This document shows, piece after piece, positions 16,025 through 28,170 of a stretch of 64,000 nucleotides of DNA. The notes under the pieces are model-generated. The model saw only the letters and a list, made by a program, of their open reading frames with translations. It had not been told where the DNA came from and made no database searches. Numbering within the stretch: the stretch's first letter is position 1; the number at the start of each line of letters is the position of its first letter. The stretch spans positions 1,860,001 to 1,924,000 of the forward strand of contig JAHLEZ010000006.1 in assembly GCA_020726505.1 (NCBI GenBank), in the 5' to 3' direction. Source of the stretch: Leptodontidium sp. MPI-SDFR-AT-0119. Its lineage: Eukaryota; Ascomycota; Leotiomycetes; Helotiales; Leptodontidiaceae. The translations under genes and the position numbers were made by a program.

Positions 16025-17240
16025 TTAGCTGCACGCCAAGTAATGCCGCAAGCTCTCAAAGCTACTTGCCCAAATTTCAACTACATCTAAGAGCGCCTCG
16101 ACAAGATTCGTTTCTTGATATTCGCAACTGGAGTGACTCTCGTCTCCTGTTTTTGATTCAGGAACGGCAACCGTCGACTTCGCTTCTCTCCCGATTCTCC
16201 CCGTCCCCAGCCCGGATTTGTTAGCCGACGATGTCCCACTCGAAATTCGCGAAGTATCCTGCTGTGGTGGCTGAGGCTGTGCAGGTTGCGAACCGGAAGA
16301 TCTCATCTTCGAGCGAGCTCCCTTAGCTAAGTATGTCGTCGCGTGTCTGGATTTCTCAGCCACGCTGGTGAAGATCCCCGCCCAGGGATTTCGCGAATGA
16401 GTTGTACAGGTCTTGCCAAATGATGTTTGGATATTGGCTGGTTTGAAGACATGTCTTTTTGGTGAGGGGAGAGGAGTGTTTGTGCTGTTCTTAATGACTG
16501 GTTCTGTTCGTGGTGTGATGGGCGGCTCATCCGCTGATGGTCTGGGATCCTGCAGAACGGTTTTTCTGAGACGATCGGCTACCACACCTGCGAGATTATT
16601 GTCAACATCAACCCTTTACTAGGTTACTGTATGCGAGACATACTTATATTCACTCTTTTCCCGTTCCTTATACAGAAGGGCCTTGAAGTGTTGTCAGAAT
16701 GTATCTGTCCCTTAACCTGACTCGGAACCCCTCATCTCCAAAGACGTAGTAGTTTCCATCTTCGTCAACGCGCACTTCATCTATTTCGTCCTCTTGATTG
16801 CGATGGAGCAAGACATCTCTTCCGAATCTGTCGAGTAATGAAATAGATCCTTGAGACTTGGTTTTTTTTCGCCACATGGGAAGAAATTGGCACAGTTGGA
16901 CTGGCTAGGGCCGGCGATCTTGCGGAATCACTGTCAGTTTCTCTGATTGCTTTGAGACCTCCGACGAAGATAGGCTCGAAGGTCTTCTGTTGATTTGGGA
17001 CCGAGGTGTCATCTGCTGAATCTTCAGCTATGGTCGCTGTTAGAAAAGGTTCAAGGGGAGGCGATTCTCGTTCTCGATTTCCTGTGGATGATACTGCTCC
17101 AGTGAGTGTCGAGGGCTAAGTGACTCGTTGCAACTTTTGAACTCATCAGGGGAGTCTTGTCCACATCCGCCTTCTCCGTTTGAGTTGTTGTTGGAGAGCT
17201 CGATCTCCTCATCATGCGAGTGGCCAGTCATCGTGATCAT
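16025..17240 (-). CDS. Uncharacterised disordered protein, exon structure uncertain
   Basis: Three coding-like segments on the minus strand belong together. The first is an acidic N-terminal part starting at ATG 17240 (HSHDEEIELSNNNSNGEGG). The middle part (about 16,668-16,877) has the most ordered look (VDEDGNYYVFGDEGFRVRL). The third is a Ser/Pro/Thr-rich part (16,025-16,585). An acceptor CTCGCAG and a donor GTATGT frame a plausible intron between 16,584 and 16,643. The middle segment joins its upstream sequence only if the A8 run (16862-16869) is read as A7. So either the gene is frameshifted or the homopolymer is miscalled. I do not recognise a family. Composition suggests a nuclear or cytosolic disordered protein. 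Confidence 0.4.
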
Positions 17241-20143
17241 AAGGTATGGTTGATTGACTTTAGGAGGAGATTGGATAGGCTCATCCTATGCGAAAGATCA
17301 GACGATGCAGAACAGGGAATCCAGGATCTAGATCTAGAGTGAAGTGGAATAGGATGTGGTAATTATTGAGGCTGCTCGATCTGCCAGTGTTGGATATATT
17401 TTTATGTCGGTGTGGCGAGCCACTCTGGTTTGAGTGGTTTGAAGAGTGGGTGGGAATTTTTCGGGCATGAGGTGTGCTACGTCATTTTGTAGTGCTGGCA
17501 GCTACTCGTAGCCCAGAGAAATCATGGAAAGACGAAAGTTTATTGGCAGATGCCCAAGTTTGTATCCTGTGCCACGGTCGTTTCAAAGTTTCGAGGGAAC
17601 CTTGTCTTGAGTATTGTCACCTGACTGGAATTTTGCCCCCAGTACAGTTCCTGCAACAGAAAGTGAAATCAAATCAGCTTCATAGATCTATTTACCGAAG
17701 GAGAGAAGTTTGATGGGTGTTGGGGCTTTCTCGAACCTCGTATGGCTTCCTGAGTCGAAGATCAACAAAACTCTCGCTTACCAAAGTTGTCCCCGACATT
17801 GCAGAAATGACACCTTAACTTCTTATTCTAATCCGATAGCAGCCTCTGAATTGTCTACGATGGTTGCTATCGATTGTTGCTTAATCCAAGTCTCGCAATC
17901 CCGACGAACGCGTAGAGCTTCGTTTCTAGGTACCGCCGTACCCACATTTTCCCAATGCGCCATGTGACTGACATGCATTCAAACCACAATGGAAGAGCTT
18001 TTCAACGCGCACATGGATCTTAAATCTCTAACAGAAACATTAAATAGCAAGATACCTCCTATTAAGTACGTCGCAAATTTCCGATCCGCAATTGAAACCT
18101 CCTTCTCACCACTTCATTTCTTCCAGAATCTCAGCTATCACGTGCGCTGCCTGCCAAGACGCCTAGCGGCCGCACCAAAACTTTTGTTGCACGTCGCATA
18201 AAATATGAATTGGTTCGAAACCACCCCGAGAATTCTTAAGCGAGCTCTTGAACGTCAACTTTGCAATTCAGCGAAAACGACCTCAACGGCTAATTGATTT
18301 TCTTAGAGCCTGCACGGACCATGTAATTCAAACGAACTTTATAATAGTCAATTAATCCGCGCTTAATTTTTCTCGCCCGCAAAAGCTTTCGGCCATGCAT
18401 CTTGTCCGCGATCAAAACAAAACAAAACAAAAGACAATCGGCCCACGAAATCGAGATTAATAAACACCAAACGCCTAACTCCACAACTTCCAATCTAATT
18501 AAAATGCACCCATTCGTTCAATTGCTAATATAATAATTCAACGGTCATAGATTCGTGGTTACGTACAAACTGCCTCACTCAAACTTGGCAGCCGTCCAAC
18601 CACTGAGGGATTCATCACCTTTGGTCCCCGCAACGATCTCGAGATCTACTTCATCTCCGATTACAGAATCTATCGAATTGGGAGACAGAGGCGAGGAGGA
18701 TGAGGATGCAGAAATTGGGAAAGCAGCAGCACCCGATCAATCCATCCGCCCCAAACCTCCGCCGTCATCCCCACATACCTCGCCACCTCCACTACGAATC
18801 ACCCAGGAAGATCACCTGCGTACTACTCCGCTCCAGAACCTCTACCTTCCTCGTCAAATCACCTATTTTGAAACTAATTGATACGCGATAGAACCCCGCG
18901 CAGTTGTTCTCGAGCTATATATCTTCGACTCGGCAAGAAGCACGCCATTGATGCTGGGCTGTAAACGAGTACAAGGTAGAGGCGTCATGATTTTTTCGTC
19001 GATCGCGACCTTTACGGAGCCGCTGAGTACGTTGATGCGTCGATTGTGGAGGAATTCCACTCGTGGCCGAACTTGCCGTTGCTGTTTCTGCTCCAACGCC
19101 CGTCCAAATTCCCATGCCCATTTTCATGATATAGCTGATGATTAGCTGTCTTTTATTCCCTTGTATCTATTCCCACAGCCCGTAAGTCCCCGGTGTGCTC
19201 ACGCCTGTCTTAGCAGGTGAGTTGCCAGCAACGATGTAGATTATACCATGGTAGAGCACTACTATTCCGAGACAAACGAGTGCGTGGGGAATGTTGGCTA
19301 TGTGTTGGGGTAGAAAGGAGGAGGTTACGGATGAGAGTTAGGGATGAGAGGAGATTGATAGGCACGTTGGCGCCGGATTGACGGATGACGACTTTCTGAG
19401 GCCAAGTTCCGGGAGGGAAGACGGTTATGATGTTCAGGAGTGGGGGTTGGGTTAGTGAGGGGTGAGGGGTGAAGATGAAGGTGATATGCAGGTCAATTAT
19501 TGTCATGGTAGTGGTTGCAGTTGTGGTGGGGGGGTATAGTGGCTAGGGCATGACGAGGGATGATATCGAAGGGGAGTTTGGATGCATGGACGAGAGACGC
19601 GAAGGATGGGAGGAGAAATACTCAAGGAGGTATTGATGGTTAATCAAAGTGCAATGATGCTCTCTACATCTCCCTGGTATCTTATGAATGTACACCAAAT
19701 GAAAAGCGAAACTGTGATGTGGCTCCTGCCTCGAGGATATTCGTCACCCCATGCCCAGTCGTCCCTATATAACTGGGGGACTTTCTTGGGGTCGTGTGGA
19801 GACCATTAAATCACTAGTAAGATTAGTTGTATGAAGTCGACTTGATGTGGAAAGATACGACAACCAGTACGGTACAGCATCTTGCAAAATCATCTAGTAG
19901 AATAGGCGTGAGGCAAAAAGGGTATGGGCAATCCTTGAAGATGAGATTCCCATTCAATGAGTACCTGCCATATTGGCTAGATCAGCTTATAGTAGCATCT
20001 AATCCTTCGATCAATTGAAGTGTTGCAAAAACTTGAAAGACGCTACAAAGAAAGCTCAAAGTAAGCGAACTCTGCCATTGAAACGCATACATCACAACTG
20101 ATGCCACTCCTGTTGCAGCGCTAAATAAAAGACAAACTCGAAA
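17241..20143. other. Gene-poor stretch with one membrane-protein-like fragment
   Basis: No full gene is supported. On the minus strand between about 19,150 and 19,300 one frame reads a hydrophobic segment (HALVCLGIVVLYHGIIYIVA) followed by AGNSPAKTG and a stop. This looks like the end of an integral membrane protein, but upstream frames are broken. An acidic/Pro-rich plus-strand frame at 18,555-18,881 lacks an ATG. Both may be relics. Confidence 0.3.
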
Positions 20144-21376
20144 CTAGAATAGATTCAGCGGTACCTCGCGGCTGCGTAGAAAGGGTATCGTTGCGCAGTA
20201 TAATGACGAGAGCGATAGGATCGTTTGCGAGATATTGGAGAAGAAATTATCGTCGTTGGATATCGGGACAACGCAGGTTGGCGATGGAGATCTGGTAATT
20301 GCCACTCCCAATAAGATCGCACTGATGACTATTAGGCTAGGAAGGAGGCAGAGCACTGTTGTTTTTTCGCCTAGAAATGACCAGTTGGGTACATAATTCT
20401 GCCACCTATTTGTGCCGTGGCTAGTGAAAAGAGACTTGTTAGACGTCAGGGAATTAGTTGCTGGCAAGATGGGATAAACCGCTTGAAACAGTTAGAACGA
20501 AATTCATACAAAACTAGGAATGATTTCGTACGTTGAGATCTCCGGCCATGAGTTCTAATCGCATTCGAAACAGGCCATGGAAGTTCGAGTGCGGTGGTTT
20601 GACCCTCGGTGGTACCTTCCTCAGTTCCAGTGAGGTGATCGTTTGCAGTGAAGACGGAGGATGGTGTTGCTTCAGTTGGGTTTGAGTCATGCGGGATTTG
20701 AGAAGTCTTAGGCTTTCTTCTTCTAAGTTCTGACAGTTTATCAGTGCTGGGCCCAAATGTTTGCTCTGAATTAAAAAGTCTTGCCTTGTAACTCCTTCCG
20801 GTGCTCCGTTTCGCACCTCTCAATCATGACCATTCGATTGGCGAGAAAGTCGAAGCGGACTTTGATATTTCCAATCATATTCTCGAGCTGGCTCAATACA
20901 GGACCCGGAATCTCAACTATGCTTGAATCCATCTGATATAGTAAAGAACCGCCAACCGCCTTTTGAGCTTTGTTCTTGAACTTCCATACTATGTCACCCC
21001 AAAGACTGCTGCTAGGTCCAGCTGCAATGATGTGGTCGAACCTTTCTCGCCATTGGTTTATCTGTCCGTTATTGACGTAGATAAGCGGGCTTTCGATATT
21101 GTAGATATTAATTTCGTCTTCGTCTACGAAGAGTTTATCGACCTCGCGAATCACATCTACAATGTCGCGCATAAGGAAAGCCGCTTTTGGATATAAGATA
21201 GTGAAGATTGGCCATTGCGCCCTTGGGAATGCTTGCAAGAACACCTCGGCTAGATCGGCATCGGTACCGTATTTCTCGGAAATGATTTCCTTCAGGATCT
21301 CGAGCTGCAATGCTTGCGACCGACTGAACCCACTTTCTTCGTTGAGGACGATCTCAGACGAAGATAGGCGATCCAT
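20144..21376 (-). CDS. Uncharacterised protein with C-terminal membrane helix
   Basis: The first exon starts at 21376 and encodes about 190 residues of an ordered, charged domain (LQLEILKEIISEKYG, VDEDEINIYNIESP). A second exon is Ser/Thr/Pro-rich (TSQIPHDSNPTEATPSSVF). After a clear 50-bp intron (GTACGA...CTAACTGTTTCAAG) the last exon contains one strong transmembrane helix (VLCLLPSLIVISAILLGVAI) and a short tail. The first junction is less certain: a 70-bp intron with a GTGCGA donor restores the frame, otherwise there is a frameshift near 20,780. The layout (folded domain, flexible linker, one helix near the C-terminus) suggests a tail-anchored or single-pass protein. I do not recognise the family. 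Confidence 0.5.
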
Positions 21377-21513
21377 TGGGTTTTTGCCGAAGAATTTGTG
21401 AGTTCGAATTCTTACCAGTGGGAAAGAGTAAGCACAACTAAGTCCCCCGAAATGGATCGTCTCAAAAGGGGGTTTATTTGTTAAATGAGATGGAAAGTTG
21501 AGGGCGGAGTTCA

Positions 21514-21583
21514 GGCTGTGTAAGGCTGTTTAAAGCTGTGTAAGGCTGTCTAAAGCTATGCAGGGCTGTGCAGGGCTTTGCAG
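21514..21583 (+). repeat. Seven-unit 10-bp tandem repeat
   Basis: Seven consecutive units of exactly 10 bp derived from GGCTGTGTAA, with drift toward GGCTGTGCAG in the last three. It lies 138 bp upstream of the start of the preceding minus-strand gene, so it may affect its promoter. Confidence 0.85.
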
Positions 21584-24500
21584 CCCAGTCTAGCCATAGT
21601 AAAACTTGCAAAATTACAAGCTTGATTCTTGAGCGTACACGATCGTCCCTGAGTTGCGGTAAACACGGCCTGCCAGACAAAACCAATGAGACCTCAAGGA
21701 TCGCGGATGTTTCTCCACTGCGTCCTCTTTAAATCAACTATAACAAAAACTTTTTATATTTAAAGTTACAGTAGGTTGCTTGTCATACCTCGCTTAGCGC
21801 TGTTGGAAGTAGGGTAGGTATCTCTCAACCTTAACCTTCCATTGAGTGCGGAGAGGAATTTGATTTTGTAAGCAACTGCATTGACCTTAAGCTGTTGTTT
21901 TCTCATCATGACAAACCTTGTCACTCTCCATCACGGTGTCGCTTCGGACCGAGATCTGCCAGGAGCCCGTCCTCCCAAGCCTCCCCTTGTAGGCCCTGGC
22001 TCTCCACATAGTTCACGATGTCTGCCTGTCAGAAAGGGAAATTATACAATTAAGCGATGTCATTTCAGTGTTAACCCTCTCTTTGTTTATACAGTAATGT
22101 ATGATGTTGCCTTGCTACCTTACTCTACAACAATATTTCAGCTTCCCTAGGAACCACTTATCCTTCCCGTCTTATTCTGCGCACGTCGGTCTTCTTGCCA
22201 TCCCTGATCGTATGCGTTCCAATTCTGTATCACAGTGCTCTTTGCCGACCGGCATCGAAGCTGTACGCCCTTTTCTTTTAGATATCTGTCTGCGCGACGG
22301 CCGAGGATGAGGGCGCTGGATGAGAGGTGATGCTTGTTGTCGTAGTAGCGCTTGAATGCTTTTGTGAAGTCGGCACGAGCTCGGTGCCCGGCTCGGCAGG
22401 TTAGTCAGGAGAGTATCTAGGACGAGCAGTCGGATAGAACGCTTGAAGTCACTGGCTTCTAATTAGTACTAATTTAAAGCGTAGCTACCCCAAGGAAGAG
22501 CTAGGGAGGTGATTACATAAATCTTGGTGGAGATCGTTTTGAGTGTGAATATTGGCCATTATGTGTTTGTACTGTGTGTGATAATCTGCTTGGAGTTGAG
22601 TCACTCCTAGAAGATATCCAATTATGGAAATCCTAGGGTATAAGATTGGCGGCTCTTGAGCGTCTATATGGGATTTGCGGTGTACCATTTGGCAAAGATC
22701 GCTGCTGTAAGGACAGCCCCCATGAGGATAACGTAGGGTTTCCGTCGCTCCCATGTTGCAGGAAACTAGCCGCCGAGCTGCCATTTACTGATATTTCGTG
22801 ATTTATGAGGCTCGATTATAACTGAGAATCCACTCCCGTAATATAATCAGCGATGTTGTAACAACTGTGACGATGGCTTGAGGCTGTTGTGAAGAAACGA
22901 GGAAGTGAAACGTGAATCACGTGTGTCATTGAAAATGAGAGGTTCTGATTGGGCAGAGAAGGGGAGAGAAACACAGGAAGTGCCATTCAATGGCGCTTAC
23001 CTACGAGGGAATTTGCTGAGGACTTGAAGAATGAATGAATCGAGAATTCCTAAATTTTATCTCTTTCACATGATGTCATATCTGCATCGGAAAAGAGCTA
23101 TTGCCGTAGTTTTATTGACAGGAGAAGTAGTAGTATTATTTAAAATAAAAAAAAGGTAGAGAGCGCGCTTGAGACTGCGTATTCCGTATGACGACATTCT
23201 AAAGGGACCCGAGGATACGAGATATTCTATCAAGCGATTCAAACTTTCCTTTCACAGCCACTGGAGAAATCCCAAAGGTGGCGAGTCAGTGTATTCGTCA
23301 CCTTCTCATCTCACTAATCAGGATCGATTATTCCCTCTTGGCGAAGTAACAGGTCACGATAATCATTTCTCGATTCTAACTCCCACGAGTACCATGCCAT
23401 GCTATGTATAAAAAGAGGCGCGATATCACTGGTCCACGACCCGATCTAAGTGAAGGGAGCACACGAGCACGCGCCCGGATATTGTACCTAAACTTACCAG
23501 GAGGGCGGGTTTGATAACCGGTCATGGAACGTCTGATAGAACAATTGTGGTGTGCGATACCGTGAAGCCAGTGGGGAGGAGAAGGAAACGTGGAGTATGT
23601 ATGCAGGTGTCGAAGGCCGAGGCGCTTGGATGAATGCGATGGACATGCTGATTGAATGATTCGGATATCTCGAACAAGTCGTGTTGCAGCAGGAGTTGTT
23701 GGGTGGCGGATAATTGCGTGATAGGGGAGCAGCAGCAGCATCAGAACATCAGCGGAAACTCAGGGGCTGTTGAAGCGAGGGTTTGGCAAGAATCTGATTC
23801 TCTGGTGTTTGCGGAGTACCTACAGTACCTGCCACGCAATTTCTCGGCTTGGTACGGGCGGTCGATTTCGAATCATTTTTTCTTGCAGAAATACGAAAAA
23901 AGTGGTTGGGGAGTGGAGTTCTTTTTAAGTTTGAAGAGCTTACAACTCGAAAGACTCTTTTGGATACGAACGAAGCTTTCGAAGTTTTGCTGCTTAAGCT
24001 TTGCTGCTGGCGGAGCCAGGATGGATGTCTTGGTGTGAACGTCTGGTGCGAGCTTGATAGGGTGACCATTGCTGGGCTGCGCTGGGAGAGTTGGCGTAGC
24101 GTTGCTTAGTGGGCGAGTCCCTGTTTCGGCACATGCAGAAGTATTTTTGGGTGTGGCCACTGGCTAACAGTGAGTGGTTGTCGTCAATGGCGTGCAGCTC
24201 CGGGGCTAAACAACATAAACCTGTCATGTCAACTTGTCAACCAAGGTTTGGGGCGGGATTGATTGGCACTGGATCGAATTCTGGGGATCACTTGAAGGGG
24301 AAGCGAGAGAGTTAGTTACATTTATCCCATCACTGTGCAGCTGTGGAATTGCTATTGCACGGGAAAGCGAATGTCATTCTTGCGGAATGGGAGCAGAGAG
24401 TGATAAAAACAAGACAAGCGAAGCCACGGGGATTGCCCTGATGAGAGAGCGCATTGCCATAGTCTCTCCTTATGCCCTTCTTCTTCTGCTGCAGAATTCA

Positions 24501-25225
24501 GCTTGAAAAGGAACCCTCTCACCCGCCACAAGTCTCTTCTGCACCAATCCCGTAGTGAGATGTCATCGAGGTGCAGAAATCCTGCACAGCCTCGTTGACT
24601 TGATTGCGACGCTCGCAAGAAAGCAGCCGAGGAGCAACCATCCAGACCCCAGCCCAGCCCAGCCGTTACACTCCACTGCACATCCGGATACACGCAGCTC
24701 AGCTCAAAGCCTTTCTCTGCATGCACTCGCAATCCGCTGCTGGATACGATCACATTCCCAACTATCGAGTTCTACGAAGACAATTGACGGCCGAAAACTT
24801 CACGACTTCTATTACCCGTACCGTGCGAAGACACAATACCAAGACCTCGTTCATCGATCACCCGCCGTTGCAAATCCAAACAAACCACCAGATTCTCCCG
24901 CAGCAACCGTTTCGAAAACGACCAGCCTGCTCCCCCAACATCTTCTGTAGCAGATCAAGAACCTGGCCGCACGAGCGTACAGACGTCTGATTTCGACATC
25001 AGCCTACCTCCCCTGCCGATAGATTTGTGCTGCTATTCTTATTTCCTGCGCAGATTAATTGATGCTGGCCTTGCGGTAACAACAACAATCACAACAAATC
25101 CTCACGAACCACCCTTCCTCCTTACGAAACTGCGATAAGAACCACGACTACCCTGTTGAACGGCTGCAGACTGTTGCACCCCATCTTCATATCCTCGGCG
25201 GCTTTCCGCCATTCAATTCGCCGCC
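21584..25225. other. Gene-poor stretch ending in the leader of the NIPA gene
   Basis: AT-rich patches occur near 21,720-21,780, 22,455-22,480 and 23,100-23,160. No open frame shows family features or consistent splicing. The last 600 bp before 25,226 are C/A-rich and ATG-poor in the relevant frame, as expected for a long 5' leader of the magnesium transporter gene. Confidence 0.4.
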
Positions 25226-27532
25226 ATGGACCAAACAGCGCATGTCCTCGCCGCCGCAAATCTCATATACGCACGAGCGAATGCCACGGAGACAGCGATA
25301 CAGAAGGAGTCCAGACCGCCGGTATATAAGGCAATTGGTATATCATTGGCAGTAGGGTCGGGCATATTTATCGGCGTATCCTTCGTGTTGAAGAAGATTG
25401 GATTGTTGAGAGCAAATGAGAAATACTCCGAGGTCGCTGGAGAGGGATATGGATACCTCAAGAACGCCTTCTGGTGGGGAGGAATGTCACTTATGATTAT
25501 TGGAGAGATAATGAATGCTGGGGCTTATGCGTTCGTCGATGCTATTCTGGTGGCTCCTATGGGAGCCTTGTCCGTGGTGGTTACGACAATTCTGTCTGCC
25601 ATCTTCTTGAAGGAACGGCTGAGTATGGTAGGAAAGATTGGGTGTTTCTTGTGTATTGTTGGATCAGTGGTCATTGCCATGAACTCACCGTCCGAGTCTT
25701 CCGTCGCCAATATCCAGGAGATGCAACATTTCGTCATTGCGCCGGGCTTCCTGTCTTTTACTGGCGTAGTTCTAATTGCCTGCGCCGTCATTGCATTCTG
25801 GGCTGGGCCGAGATATGGGAAGAAGAGCATGATGGTGTATCTTTCAATTTGCAGTCTCATGGGAGGTCTGAGTGTGGTGGCTACTCAGGGTCTGGGTGCT
25901 GCTATTGTGGCACAGATTTCTGGAAAGCCTCAGTTCAATCAGTGGTTCCTCTATGTTCTACTGGTGTTTGTGATATTCACTCTCGTCACTGAGATTATAT
26001 ATCTGAACGTGAGTTTTCCGTCTTTTGACTGAGACTTTGCTAACAATAAGTAGAAAGCATTGAATCTGTATAATGCAGCTCTCGTTACGCCGACATATTA
26101 TGTTATTTTCACCAGTTGCACGATCATCACATCCGTGATCCTTTTCAGGGGCTTCAAGGGAACGCCCACTTCTATCATTACCGTCGTTCTTGGATTCTTC
26201 ACTATCTGTGCTGGGGTTGTTCTATTACAACTCTCGAAGTCGGCAAAGGATGTCCCAGATGCGGCTGTCTTCTCTGGAGACTTAGATCAAGTCCGTACCA
26301 TTGCAGAACAGGAACAGTCAGAGATGGAACCGAAGGCCGATGCCATCAGAGGAGCAGCAGCTATTGTCAGACGGTTCTCACAAGTCAGAAACAAGAACGA
26401 AATGGAGGAAGCAAGAAGATTACACGAAGAGAAGCAACAAGATCTCCAACCCATTGGAGAGAATGAGCACATTGAATGGGATGGTCTCCGAAGGCGCAGG
26501 ACGACGTTCGGGACCAACAGTATCCGGTCTCGTGCAAACACTACTCCGTTCCCAGAATTCGATACTCACACGCCTGTTCAACATCCACCTCTTGGAATGT
26601 CACGTTTCCCTACCGACTCGGACTCTGACCATGACGAAGAGCGTCCTAATACGGGATCCTCAATGTCATTCTTCTCTCGGGCAAAGTCAATCGTTGGTCC
26701 TCGATCCCGAAACAGCACAAACCAACACCACGTCCAAAGCCCAATGCATCCGGTTCCTCTGACTGAGATTAACATCCCAGCGTACAAGAGTAATCTCGAT
26801 GGTAGCGGCAACGCCTACTACGGCCATGACGAGCAAGGTGATGACCACAGCTACGGCCTTCCCCCAGGAAAGACCGAATATCAAGGTGCAGGCCAGCGTG
26901 AACGCCACATCACGATCGTCGAAGACCATCCTCCTCGCCTCCACAGCTCAGGCAGTCTCCACCCCTCCGTAGCACCAACACCCCCACCACACTCCGCTCG
27001 CCGCCAATTCTCCTTCCAGAACGTCTTCCGAAAGAGCCAGTCACAAGCCCAAGCCTCAGAGGAACCACAATCTCAATCTCGCCCGTCCACGAGTAGAAAG
27101 GGCCTCGGTAATCGCCGCGGCAGCACACCAGCCGTTAAAGGTGCCACTGAAGAGGAGAGGCTCGGCTTGGTGAAGGGTGATACGAATACAGGACGGCAAC
27201 CTGTGTTACCGACTTATGACGATGAGGATGACGAGGATGAAGGCGATGGTGAGGGCTATCTAGATGATAAAACGCGCATGAGGAGTGACTCTGAAGGCAG
27301 TCGAGATCTTACCTCGAGAGCGGGACGTCAGGATAAAGAGATTGAAGCTGGTGGTCCCGGTACGAGCAGGACGAGGAGCGAAGAAGAGGAGTTTTATGAG
27401 GCGCAAAGGAGGAACTGGGAGTCTGGGAGGTCGCAGGGTCTGACTGGGAGAGCGTTACCGCCGCCACCGCCGGATGATGAAGATGATCGTGGAGGAAGAG
27501 GAGGTGGGGGGAGGGTCGGTGCGTTTATTTAG
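25226..27532 (+). CDS. NIPA-type magnesium transporter with long cytosolic tail
   Basis: Two exons (25226-26008 and 26054-27532) with a 45-bp intron give 753 residues. The first 350 residues form the NIPA (DUF803) fold, a drug/metabolite-transporter-like unit of about nine helices. Visible marks are GIFIGVSFVLKKIGLLRAN, FWWGGMSLMIIGEIMNAGAY, LVAPMGALSVVVTTILSAI, FLKERL, and VTPTYYVIFTSCTI just after the splice site. Family members move Mg2+ across plasma or endosomal membranes. The second half (residues about 350-753) is disordered and charged, with Ser/Arg patches, acidic runs (DDEDDEDEGDGEG) and a PPPPPDDEDD end. It is probably a regulatory cytosolic tail rich in possible phosphosites. The gene appears intact. 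Confidence 0.92.
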
Positions 27533-28170
27533 TGTGAAGAGGGATGACCGATGATTGCATCGTGTTTAAGTGTCACTTTTGGGTATACGATGCCGAGGAA
27601 AAATTCTGGGGGAGGTGGATAAATAGGTACATCTGGCTCGATGGGATGATTGCGTGATGCGTAATGAATGACCCTGTACTATAGATGCGTATGAGCATCA
27701 TGCATGGAATCCTGCTTGACGGGCACAGCGATGAATGTGTGCTTGGGATGGGCATTGGCTTGTATAGTAGATAGGATAGGATAGGATAGAACGAGTAGAC
27801 ACCCAGGCTGGTTACGAAATGGGGAAGAGAAACGAGAATTTCTGAACATACTTTTGACTTGATTGTATTTCACTGGATTGTTTGACCATGAGAGGCTAGG
27901 CAGAAGCGAGTGCTTTGTCAACAGCTGCCGGGCGCCACTTCACTTGCACTTGCTTCACTTCCCTCTTTAGGTCGTTTGGGGGGGGGGGGGGGGGGGGGGG
28001 TTGTTAAGTTATTCTTGTTCTTATTGGTTATTTCATTTACACATTTTTGTAGTACCCATAATATACAACCATACACACATGCATACATACCTTAAAAACA
28101 CAATCCTCATCTAACTCCTCCCCTCCCAATTTCTCCTCACATCATTCCTTCGTTCCCATCCCAAATAAAA
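27533..28170. other. Short intergenic region between convergent genes, with simple repeats
   Basis: This is the 3' flanks of the NIPA and PTH11-like genes. It contains (ATAGG)n at about 27,771-27,789 and a long poly-G tract listed separately. No gene is seen. Confidence 0.6.
27978..28000 (+). repeat. Poly-G tract, 23 bases
   Basis: An uninterrupted run of 23 G between two convergent 3' ends. It could fold as a G-quadruplex on the plus strand. Its length is likely to be imprecise in sequencing. Confidence 0.9.

Noticed and set aside
21514..21583. CRISPR-like array
   Set aside because: The units are 10 bp, contiguous and without spacers, in a eukaryotic context.
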